Of a stretch of DNA of 18,488 nt, positions 7,339 through 14,180 are shown piece by piece. A program made the translations under genes and the position numbers. Below the pieces are notes generated by a model. The model was given only the letters and a program-made list of their open reading frames with translations, was not told the DNA's origin and made no database searches. Position 1 is the first letter of the stretch, and each line of letters starts with the position of its first letter. The stretch comes from an uncultured Faecalibacterium sp. Its GTDB lineage: Bacteria > Bacillota > Clostridia > Oscillospirales > Ruminococcaceae. The stretch spans positions 1 through 18,488 of the forward strand of contig CAKTGQ010000031.1 of the NCBI GenBank assembly GCA_934561555.1, read 5' to 3'.

Positions 7339-8187
7339 ATGCAATATACCGTCAAAAAACCGATCAACAACAACATTCTGCGCGTGGTGGACCCCACGGG
7401 CTGTGAGCTGATCGTCACCGGGCGCGGTCTGGGCTTTGGCGTTAAGCCGGGCTATAAAATCGAGGCTGAAACCGTGGAGCGCAGCTACCGCATGACCAGC
7501 CCTGCCGTGCAGCAGAAGTTGGTGGAACTTCTGGAACAGATCCCGTATGAGCATCTGCTGCTCACCGACGAGCTGGTGGCAATGATCCGCAGCCGGGTGA
7601 ACTACCCGCTGAACGAGAGCCTGCTCATCACGCTGGCCGACCACATCAGCTTTGCCATCCAGCGCAGTGAGCAGGGGATTCGCTTTTCCAACCCGCTGAT
7701 GGCTCCCATTCGGGAATTCTACCCGGAAGAGTATCGCCTTGGCATGGAGTGCCTTGCCGCCATCCGCCAGCGCTGCCATGCAGACCTTTCGGACGACGAG
7801 GGCGGCTTCATTGCGCTGCACATCGTCAACGCAGAGCTCAACACCACCATGAGCGTGGTGAACGATGTCACCCGCTTTGTGGATGGCTGCGTGCAGGTAG
7901 TGGAATACTTTTACAACTGCCATTTTGACCGGGATGCACTGGATTTCAGCCGCTTTACAGTGCATTTGCGCTTTTTTGCGCAGCGCGTATTTCAAGGAAA
8001 ACAGGAGCAGGAAAACGATACCCACGACGAAGTGTTCCGCGCCCTGATCGCCCGCAATTGCAGCGAACACTACAAATGCGCCTGCTGCATTGCGGAGTAT
8101 GTGCGCAACACCTGGCACAAGGAGCTTTCGGACGAGGAACTGGTGTTCCTTACGATCCATCTGAAACGGATTCGGATGGGGAAGTAA
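7339..8187 (+). CDS. BglG/LicT-family transcription antiterminator with two PRD domains
   Basis: The 282-residue protein starts at an ATG after GAGGAGGAG. Residues 1-55 are the RNA-binding CAT domain (INNNILRVVD, GRGLGFGVKPG). PRD1 (about 70-170) has H102 and H161 (LADHISFAI, IALHIVNAELN) and PRD2 (about 175-280) has H209 and H274 (TVHLRFFAQRVF, FLTIHLKRI). These four histidines correspond closely in spacing to the PTS-phosphorylated histidines of Bacillus LicT (100, 159, 207, 269). It binds the RAT hairpin in its own leader and lets polymerase read through into itself and the PTS gene. EII-dependent phosphorylation of PRD1 should inhibit it when no sugar is taken up, and HPr-dependent phosphorylation of PRD2 should activate it. 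The inducing sugar cannot be read from the sequence, so I give no symbol (licT, sacT and glcT are all possible). Confidence 0.95.
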   Translation: MQYTVKKPINNNILRVVDPTGCELIVTGRGLGFGVKPGYKIEAETVERSYRMTSPAVQQKLVELLEQIPYEHLLLTDELVAMIRSRVNYPLNESLLITLADHISFAIQRSEQGIRFSNPLMAPIREFYPEEYRLGMECLAAIRQRCHADLSDDEGGFIALHIVNAELNTTMSVVNDVTRFVDGCVQVVEYFYNCHFDRDALDFSRFTVHLRFFAQRVFQGKQEQENDTHDEVFRALIARNCSEHYKCACCIAEYVRNTWHKELSDEELVFLTIHLKRIRMGK

Positions 8188-8235
8188 GCTTTCTTGCTTC
8201 ACCTTTGATCCTCCACAGGTCTTTCCTGTGTGGAT
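8181..8235 (+). other. Two tandem hairpins between the antiterminator and PTS genes
   Basis: GAAGTAAG (8181-8188) pairs with CTTGCTTC (8193-8200) across the stop codon of the antiterminator gene. ATCC..CACAGG (8208-8219) pairs with CCTGTG.GGAT (8225-8235) with a small internal loop. Neither has a T-run, so they are not simple terminators. They could set different mRNA stability for the two cistrons. Confidence 0.45.
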
Positions 8236-8275
8236 ATATATGCTGGATACGAACTTGAGAAAAGGAGAACTGAAG

Positions 8276-10375
8276 ATGAAAGACAAAATCTTTGGCGTGC
8301 TGCAGCGCGTGGGACGCAGCTTTATGCTGCCCATTGCACTGCTGCCTGTGGCGGGCCTGCTGCTGGGTATCGGCAGCTCGTTCACCAACGAAACCATGCT
8401 GGCGGCCTATGGCCTGAACAGCGTCATCCACCCCGGTACCCTGATCTACACCATTCTGGACGTGATGAGCCAGACCGGCAGCGCCGTGTTCAACAATCTG
8501 GCGCTGCTGTTCGCCATGGGCGTGGCCATCGGCATGGCCCGCAAGGAAAAAGAGGTGGCGGCCCTGTCCGGCGCAGTGGCCTATATCATCATGAACACGG
8601 CCATTCAGGCCATGATCAACGCGGCAGGCGGCGTGGACGCAATGCCTGCCAACTCCACCACCACCATGCTGGGCATCACCACCCTGCAAATGGGTGTGTT
8701 CGGCGGCATCGTGGTCGGTCTGGGCGTGGCGGCGCTGCACAACAAGTTCTATAAGATCGAGCTGCCGCAGGTGCTGGCCTTCTTTGGCGGCACACGCTTC
8801 GTGCCCATCGTCAGTTCTATTGTGTATCTGGTGGTCGGCATTGCCATGTTCTATATCTGGCCGGTGGTGCAGAGCGGTATTGCCGCGCTGGGTGCACTGG
8901 TGCTGGCTTCCGGTTACGCAGGCACCTTCATTTACGGTCTGCTGGAGCGTGCGCTGATTCCCTTTGGACTGCATCATGTGTTCTATATGCCGTTCTGGCA
9001 GACCGCTGTGGGCGGCACCGCCATCATCGATGGCGTCACCGTGACCGGCGCACAGAACATCTTCTTTGCCGAGCTGGCTTCCAAGTCCACCACGGTGTTC
9101 TCGGTCAGCGCTACCCGTTTCATGGCCGGTAAGTTCCCCTTTATGATGTTCGGTCTGCCCGGCGCGGCGCTGGCGATGTACCAGTGCGCCAAGCCTGAAA
9201 AGAAAAAGGCGGCAGGCGGCCTGCTGCTTTCCGCAGCCCTGACCGCCTTCCTCACCGGCATCACCGAGCCGCTGGAATTTACCTTTATCTTTGTGGCACT
9301 GCCCATGTACGCCGTGCACTGCGTGCTGGCAGGTCTGTCCTTCATGCTGATGCACATTCTGAATGTGGGCGTGGGCATGACCTTCTCCGGCGGTCTGATC
9401 GATCTGATGCTGTTCGGTGTGATGCAGGGCAACGCCAAGACCCACTGGGTGTGGGTGGTCGTGGTCGGTGCGGTGTACTTTGTACTGTACTACATCATTT
9501 TCCGCTTTATGATCTCCAAGTTTGACTACAAGACCCCGGGCCGCGATGATGCCGAGGAAGTCAAGCTGTACACCCGTGCGGACGTGAACGCCCGCAGCGC
9601 CGCTTCCGGCAGCACCGCCCCCGCAGGGGATGATCCGGTCAGCGCCCTGATCGTGGAAGGTCTGGGCGGTGCCGCTAATCTGTCCGACGTGGACTGCTGC
9701 GCCACCCGCCTGCGCTGCACCGTCAAGGACGCGGCGCTGGTCAAACAGGATGTGCTCAAGGCCTCCGGTGCCTCCGGCGTGATCTGCAAGGGCAACGGTG
9801 TGCAGGTGGTATACGGCCCCAAGGTGGCCGTCATCAAGGCAAAGCTGGAAGATTATCTGGAAAATGCACCTAAGACCCCGGCGGCGACCGCAACACCCGC
9901 CCCGGCGGCCCCCGCAGCAAAGGATACCGTGCTGTCTGCCTGCCTGAACGGCACTGTAGTGCCGCTGGCCGATGTGAAGGATGAAGCCTTTGCCAGCGGT
10001 GCACTGGGGGACGGCATTGCCATTGAGCCCACCGACGGTGAACTGGTGGCACCTGCTGACGGTGAGATCTCCTCCACCTTTGAGACCCACCATGCCGTGG
10101 GCATGACCACGGCTGACGGTGCCGAACTGCTGATGCACATCGGCATCGATACGGTCAAGCTGGGTGGCAAGCACTTTACCTACCTCGTCAACGAGGGCGA
10201 CAAGGTGAAGAAAGGTCAGCCGTTGATCCGCTTTGAACTGGAAGCCATTAAGGCCGAAGGCTATCCCGTGACCACGCCGCTCATTGTCTGCAATACCGAT
10301 GACTATGCCGCTGTCGCGGCTAAAGCCAGTGGCACCGTAAAGCAGGGCGATGCGCTGCTGGAACTGAAGCACTAA
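8276..10375 (+). CDS. PTS glucose/maltose/GlcNAc-family transporter, fused EIICBA
   Basis: Start chosen at 8276 because AAAGGAG (8260-8266) lies upstream; the longer frame from 8228 has no ribosome site and covers an intercistronic hairpin. The product has 699 residues. EIIC (about 1-410) begins with FGVLQRVGRSFMLPIALLPV and has many membrane helices, GLHHVFYMPFW and the signature GITEPLEFTF. EIIB (about 450-530) has the phosphorylated C475 (CCATRLRC). A proline/alanine-rich linker (APAAPAA) leads to EIIA (about 560-699) with H605/H606 (THHAVGM) and the phosphorylated H621 (LLMHIGIDTV). All three PTS steps are in one chain, so only EI and HPr from elsewhere are needed. The inner-membrane protein imports and phosphorylates one hexose or alpha-glucoside. 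The exact sugar is undetermined; a GH31 glucosidase 3.8 kb away makes an alpha-glucoside possible. Expression depends on the upstream RAT switch. Confidence 0.95.
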   Translation: MKDKIFGVLQRVGRSFMLPIALLPVAGLLLGIGSSFTNETMLAAYGLNSVIHPGTLIYTILDVMSQTGSAVFNNLALLFAMGVAIGMARKEKEVAALSGAVAYIIMNTAIQAMINAAGGVDAMPANSTTTMLGITTLQMGVFGGIVVGLGVAALHNKFYKIELPQVLAFFGGTRFVPIVSSIVYLVVGIAMFYIWPVVQSGIAALGALVLASGYAGTFIYGLLERALIPFGLHHVFYMPFWQTAVGGTAIIDGVTVTGAQNIFFAELASKSTTVFSVSATRFMAGKFPFMMFGLPGAALAMYQCAKPEKKKAAGGLLLSAALTAFLTGITEPLEFTFIFVALPMYAVHCVLAGLSFMLMHILNVGVGMTFSGGLIDLMLFGVMQGNAKTHWVWVVVVGAVYFVLYYIIFRFMISKFDYKTPGRDDAEEVKLYTRADVNARSAASGSTAPAGDDPVSALIVEGLGGAANLSDVDCCATRLRCTVKDAALVKQDVLKASGASGVICKGNGVQVVYGPKVAVIKAKLEDYLENAPKTPAATATPAPAAPAAKDTVLSACLNGTVVPLADVKDEAFASGALGDGIAIEPTDGELVAPADGEISSTFETHHAVGMTTADGAELLMHIGIDTVKLGGKHFTYLVNEGDKVKKGQPLIRFELEAIKAEGYPVTTPLIVCNTDDYAAVAAKASGTVKQGDALLELKH

Positions 10376-10438
10376 GCGTTTCTCCCAAACTGTAAGGCAG
10401 GGTTGTTATAAAGGGGGCTGTTGCAAAATAGCCCCAAC

Positions 10439-10488
10439 GAAAAAATGAGATAGACTTCCCCGAAAGGGGTTGCCTATCTCATTTTTTG
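10439..10488. terminator. Bidirectional terminator after the PTS gene
   Basis: AAAAAATGAGATAG (from about 10440) pairs with CTATCTCATTTTTT (10475-10488), with an inner TCCCC-GAAA-GGGG tetraloop hairpin. The A and T runs on either side allow termination in both directions. Immediately upstream (10411-10438) is a second GC-rich hairpin, GGGGCT ... AGCCCC. Confidence 0.9.
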
Positions 10489-10579
10489 TTTTGGTTTTGT
10501 GGCTCCATGGACGTTGTGTTTTATTGACAGAATACCCCATGCGCTGCCTGCTTTTCCATGACCGGGTCACGCAGGGCGC

Positions 10580-10619
10580 AAAAATGCCCGGAGCAGGAAG
10601 AAAAAAGACTGCTCCGGGC
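10580..10619 (-). terminator. Terminator of the flavoprotein reductase gene (minus strand)
   Basis: GCCCGGAGCAG (10586-10596) and CTGCTCCGGGC (10609-10619) form a perfect 11-bp stem. On the minus strand it is followed by ATTTTTG (A5 at 10580-10584 on the plus strand). It lies 30 bases past the stop codon of the minus-strand gene. Confidence 0.9.
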
Positions 10620-10648
10620 GAGGGGATGGTTCAGTTATTGCGGGGGCA

Positions 10649-12709
10649 TTAGATGTTCTGCATGGCGTTCTTGCCTGCCACATAGCCGTAGTACATGGCC
10701 ATGGAGTGGCTCACGCCCTTCAGGCCGATGGGGTACTCGGTGGCAAAGCGGTTGCCCTGCACATTGCCTGCCACATACAAGCCGGGGATGACGTTGCGGT
10801 CGGCATCGAAGGTGTGGCAGTTCTCATCGCTTTCCAGACCGCCGATGCACACCAGCAGCAGCGCGGTGGTGAACTTGTCGGCATAGAAGGGGCCGTTCTC
10901 CAGCGCCCACATACGGGATGCGGGCTTGTGGAAGTCCTCGTCGTAGCCATCCTTGGCCAGCTGGTTGTAGCGCTGAATGGACTCCAGTGCAGTCTGCTGT
11001 GCAGCGGTGTCGTCCGGGTAGATCTTGGCGACCAGCTCTTCCAGCGTGTCGGCCTTGACGGCACGGCCATCGGCTACGGCAGCCTCCAGCTGATAGGGGC
11101 TCTTGTAGTTGCGGTAGGTCGCGTTGTTCTTGGGGCCGTCTGCCTCGCTGGCGTAGTCCTCGTAGTAGCAGGCACCACCGTGGGCTGCCGGCATATAGGG
11201 CAGCTGCTCGGGCCAGTTGGCGTCAAAGATCTGCCAGCTCTCGCGGTTTTTCTGCAGCTCAACCTGATTTTCCAGCTGCTGGCCGGGCAGGTCCTCGTTC
11301 ATGAAGCGCTTGCCGTTCAGATCCAGATTCAAAAAGCCTGCGTTGCCCATAACGCCGACGCCGCTCAGGTCTGCACCGCCGCCCATGTGATGAATCATGG
11401 GTGCATGGCTCTGCTGTACCTGTGCACCGGCCCACATACCCAGCTGGATGCCGTCGCCCTGATTGGTAAAGTTGCCCTCCACGTCCACGTTGGTAAACAG
11501 GCACTGGATGTTGTTCTCGATGACCTCCGGACAGAAATGCTGCAGCATTTTGGTGTTCTGGGAGTAATCGCCGGTGGACAGGATGACGCCCTTGGCGGCG
11601 TTGCACTTGATGTACTCACCGGTGGCGGCATTGCGGGCATACAGGCCTACGCAGCGGCCGTCCTCCATGATGAGCTTTTCCACAAAGCAGCCGTAGAAGG
11701 TGTCCACGTTGCCGGTGTCCACAGCCTTCTGCATGTTGGCATTGACGGTGACGGACTGGTTGGGCAGGAACTCCACAGAGGTGGGGTAGCAGGGGAAGCG
11801 CTCCTGCGTCCAGTCGTAGTGCTCAGGCAGCGGGTAGAAGATGGGAATCAGGAAGTTGTTTGCGTTTTCATCGGGGATGGCGCTGCGGGTGGTCTCGGCG
11901 TAGTACAGCTCCGGGTTTGCTTCTACCCACCAGTCAAAGGTCTCGCCGATGTTGTGGGCCCACTTGCTCATAATGGAGCGCTTGCAGCGGTAGGTGCTTT
12001 CCACCATGTGAGAATCGATGATCTCGTCGATCTGCTCGCGGGTCCATGTGTTGCGGCCCCACTTGGCCTGCACATTGCCGTTGATGACGGCATACTCGCC
12101 GCTGCGGCACTGGGGCCCGTCAGCCTTTTCAAAGGCTGCTACCTTGCCGCCGTCCTCGGCGATGCTGCGCACGGCTGCCACACCGGCAATGCCGCAGCCC
12201 ACCACGGCCACATCCACGTCCACGGTCTTGGTGACCTTGCTCTCGTCGATCTCGGGTGCCTCGCCCAGCCAGTCGTTCTCCGAAGCTGCGGCGGCATTCC
12301 CGTCCTCGGTCTTTACGCCCATGGCTTGCTCGATGCAGCTGGCAGCAGCCTTCTTGACGGCGTTGGTGGTAACGGTAGCGCCGGAGATGTTGTCGATCTC
12401 GGCATTCTGGGTTTCCATCAGCGCTTCCTGCAGGGTGGGAGCAGCCACGCCGCCGATGCTCTCGGTCTCGTTGGAAGCGTCTACCACCACATCGGTGATG
12501 GCGGTCTCGCTGAAGGTCATGGTCACCTTCACCTCGCCGATGCCGGTGGCAGTGCCGGTGTAGGTGCCGGGGGTGTAAATCGCATCACCGGAAGCGGCGG
12601 TGCTGGAAGAAGCTGCGGAGTTGCAGGCAGCCAGTGCGCCTGCGGTGACGCCGCTCATGGCGGCGGCAGCGGCAACTTTCAGGAAGCCCTTACGAGAGAT
12701 CTTTTCCAT
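10649..12709 (-). CDS. Flavinylated FAD-dependent lipoprotein reductase (fumarate-reductase/urocanate-reductase superfamily)
   Basis: The 686-residue protein starts at 12709 behind AAAAAAGGAG. Residues 1-28 are a signal peptide with SRKGFLK (close to a Tat motif), an alanine-rich hydrophobic core and a lipobox LAAC, so C29 should be lipid-anchored and the protein faces outside. Residues about 45-130 are an FMN_bind domain with DNISGAT; T112 is the expected attachment point for FMN added by ApbE. From residue 165 an FAD_binding_2 domain follows (VVGCGIAGVAAV, GxGxxG at 171-176; C-terminal PGLYVAGNVQG and GVSHSMAMYYGYVAG). Such enzymes use extracellular acceptors (fumarate, urocanate, cinnamates and others) as electron sinks. 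After the GKRFMNE motif the sequence reads DLPGQQLENQ with no arginine where I would expect the catalytic Arg of fumarate reductases, so the substrate is probably something else. It is transcribed alone and divergently from a LysR regulator. No ApbE or membrane electron donor is in the window. Confidence 0.93.
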   Translation of the reverse strand: MEKISRKGFLKVAAAAAMSGVTAGALAACNSAASSSTAASGDAIYTPGTYTGTATGIGEVKVTMTFSETAITDVVVDASNETESIGGVAAPTLQEALMETQNAEIDNISGATVTTNAVKKAAASCIEQAMGVKTEDGNAAAASENDWLGEAPEIDESKVTKTVDVDVAVVGCGIAGVAAVRSIAEDGGKVAAFEKADGPQCRSGEYAVINGNVQAKWGRNTWTREQIDEIIDSHMVESTYRCKRSIMSKWAHNIGETFDWWVEANPELYYAETTRSAIPDENANNFLIPIFYPLPEHYDWTQERFPCYPTSVEFLPNQSVTVNANMQKAVDTGNVDTFYGCFVEKLIMEDGRCVGLYARNAATGEYIKCNAAKGVILSTGDYSQNTKMLQHFCPEVIENNIQCLFTNVDVEGNFTNQGDGIQLGMWAGAQVQQSHAPMIHHMGGGADLSGVGVMGNAGFLNLDLNGKRFMNEDLPGQQLENQVELQKNRESWQIFDANWPEQLPYMPAAHGGACYYEDYASEADGPKNNATYRNYKSPYQLEAAVADGRAVKADTLEELVAKIYPDDTAAQQTALESIQRYNQLAKDGYDEDFHKPASRMWALENGPFYADKFTTALLLVCIGGLESDENCHTFDADRNVIPGLYVAGNVQGNRFATEYPIGLKGVSHSMAMYYGYVAGKNAMQNI

Positions 12710-12901
12710 CTTGTTTCTCCTTTTTTCTGTTCCTTCTTTTTCGTATGTGCGGGATTTTTTGTCCCTGTCCTCAGATAGTATAAAATATAACGAACCAAAA
12801 GAGAAACAAAAGATTTTTGCAAGCGTGATAAAAAACGTTTATAGCTCCGGCGTTCTGTGCTATACTGGTGCTATACACCACAGAAAGGAGAAGTCTTCCC
12901 C
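12710..12901. promoter_or_regulatory. Divergent control region, reductase and LysR genes
   Basis: For the rightward LysR gene an extended -10 TGCTATACT (12858-12866) is preceded 17 bp upstream by TTTATA (12838-12843). A direct repeat GCTATAC occurs at 12859-12865 and 12870-12876, an 11-bp period that puts both copies on one face of the helix. For the leftward gene a TTGTTT / TATTTT pair 16 bp apart can be drawn in the AT-rich block around 12778-12810. An AAACGTTT palindrome lies near 12833-12840. LysR proteins normally bind such intergenic regions and activate the divergent gene; the exact operator is not resolved. Confidence 0.5.
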
Positions 12902-13789
12902 ATGAACGACCACCAGCTGCTGTGTTTTTTGACCGTGCAGCGCACGCTGAACTTTACCGCCGCCGCAAAGGAGCTGTACTGCACTCAGCCCGCGCTCAGC
13001 TACCAGATCCGCAGTCTGGAAAAAGAGCTGGGCTTGCCCCTGTTCGAGCGCAGCACCACCCGGGTGGTGCTGACGGCGGCAGGACGCGCCTTTGTGCCCC
13101 ACGCAGAGCAGCTGTACCGGGGCATCCTGAATGCTCGCACCGCGCTGAAGAGTTTCTCCACCGGCCGCACCCTTACCTTGCGCCTGCCGTCGGTGCTGCT
13201 GCAGCGCGACCCCATCTACCCGGTGCTGATGGAGCGGCTGCACACTGCGCTACCCGGGCACGAGTTCCGGGTGGACACCGCCCCGCCGCGGATGAACGCC
13301 CATCTGATGCTCTGCACGGAGGCAGATGCCGCTGTGCTTCTGCCCTTCAGCCCGGCGCAGCCGGAGGTGGAGCGCACCCCCATCATGCACAACACCTTTT
13401 ATCTGGCGCTTGCGCCGGAGCATCCGCTTTACCCCCGCGACAGCCTGCAGCTGGCCGACCTTGCAGGACAGCGGGTGTACTACGAGCCGTTGTATCAGGA
13501 GATCGTGGACTATGCAAGTGTCCAGCCCGGAATGCCGTTTTCTACCATGGAATGGTGCAGCGTGGAAAACTACGCCCATGTCTACACCGAGCTGCTGGCC
13601 GGGCGGGGGATGTTCTTGTTCCCTGTGCGCTACCCCTCCTACCCGGCAGCGTGGTACCGGCAGGTATGTCTGCCATTGCCGGACACCGTTCTGCTGACCT
13701 TGCGGGATGACCCCCGTCCGGAGATCCTCACCCTGCGTCAGGTGTTCACCGAGGTTTACGGGGAGAGGATAAAAGCATTACTTCCATAA
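12902..13789 (+). CDS. LysR-family transcriptional regulator
   Basis: Start at 12902 with AAAGGAG at 12884-12890; the longer frame from 12857 overlaps the promoter. The 295-residue protein has the standard LysR size. Residues 1-60 form the winged helix-turn-helix (LLCFLTVQRTLNFTAAAKEL, QPALSYQIRSLEKELGLPLF, TTRVVLTAAG). A coiled linker helix (EQLYRGILNARTALKSF) precedes the effector-binding domain from about residue 90. It is divergent from the flavoprotein reductase, the arrangement in which LysR proteins usually activate their neighbour when the substrate or a related metabolite binds. The effector-binding half is not specific enough to name a ligand. No clear T-rich terminator follows the gene. 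Confidence 0.95.
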   Translation: MNDHQLLCFLTVQRTLNFTAAAKELYCTQPALSYQIRSLEKELGLPLFERSTTRVVLTAAGRAFVPHAEQLYRGILNARTALKSFSTGRTLTLRLPSVLLQRDPIYPVLMERLHTALPGHEFRVDTAPPRMNAHLMLCTEADAAVLLPFSPAQPEVERTPIMHNTFYLALAPEHPLYPRDSLQLADLAGQRVYYEPLYQEIVDYASVQPGMPFSTMEWCSVENYAHVYTELLAGRGMFLFPVRYPSYPAAWYRQVCLPLPDTVLLTLRDDPRPEILTLRQVFTEVYGERIKALLP

Positions 13790-14029
13790 CAAAAAAGCTA
13801 TTGCACAAGCCCCAACAAAAAGACCAGAGCTGTAAAGCCTTTTGGTAAACCGGTCCGTAAAAAGTAGACAATAGACAAAAGACCTCCCCGTGTAGGATAT
13901 GTGGCACAGGCGGACGGAAAGCTTTGCGGCTATTGCAAAGAGGATCTTTGCAACACCGAAAACGGACGGATGATCGTGGAGCTGTATCTGGATAAACAGG
14001 AACATCACGTTTCGAGGATCTTGTATTGA
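13790..14029 (+). pseudogene. Possible decayed small gene with a CGYC motif
   Basis: One frame reads QKSYCTSPNKKTRAVKPFGK and PVRKK, meets a TAG at 13865-13867, then continues for 53 codons to a TGA at 14027-14029. The second part includes VGYVAQADGKLCGYCKEDLC and MIVELYLDKQEHHVSRILY. Its composition is like a real protein, with a C-x2-C-x4-C cluster. A GTG at 13901 could start a 42-residue protein, but the ribosome site is poor. It follows the LysR stop by a few bases. I do not recognise a family; a degraded gene, or a stretch of chance coding, are the two options. Confidence 0.25.
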
Positions 14030-14180
14030 AATAGCTGCACAACCGCAGCTATTGGGTTGAAAATAAGGCTGAAGCCCCAATTGCTCCAGCCAATGTCAGA
14101 GTTTCTTAATTGTCCATCAAAAATACGTTGGTACGTTTTACACTGTAACGATTCAAAAAACAGTGGAGAGGTGTTTTGCT
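14030..14180. promoter_or_regulatory. Leader region of the GH31 gene with two dyads
   Basis: A perfect 9-bp inverted repeat AATAGCTGC / GCAGCTATT (14030-14038, 14045-14053) has a six-base loop and no T-run. A smaller dyad TTACA-C-TGTAA lies at 14138-14148, 32 bases before the start codon, in the place of an operator. I see no promoter with two good hexamers; TTGTCC (14110-14115) is the best -35 candidate. Confidence 0.35.

Noticed and set aside
8150..10372. 740-codon open frame on the minus strand
   Set aside because: Its His/Gln/Gly-rich translation is the mirror of the PTS gene's codon use; the plus-strand EIICBA is unmistakable.
10706..12778. 690-codon open frame on the plus strand
   Set aside because: It is antisense to the flavoprotein reductase and extends through its promoter; no domain features.
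12826..12842. Catabolite-responsive (cre-like) element ATAAAAAACGTTTATA
   Set aside because: It has the central CG and symmetry but misses the conserved G and C positions of the consensus; too weak to call.
14030..14059. Possible H-type pseudoknot (loop CAACC pairing with GGTTG at 14055-14059)
   Set aside because: Only one base would have to span a 9-bp stem, which is sterically not possible; the simple hairpin remains.
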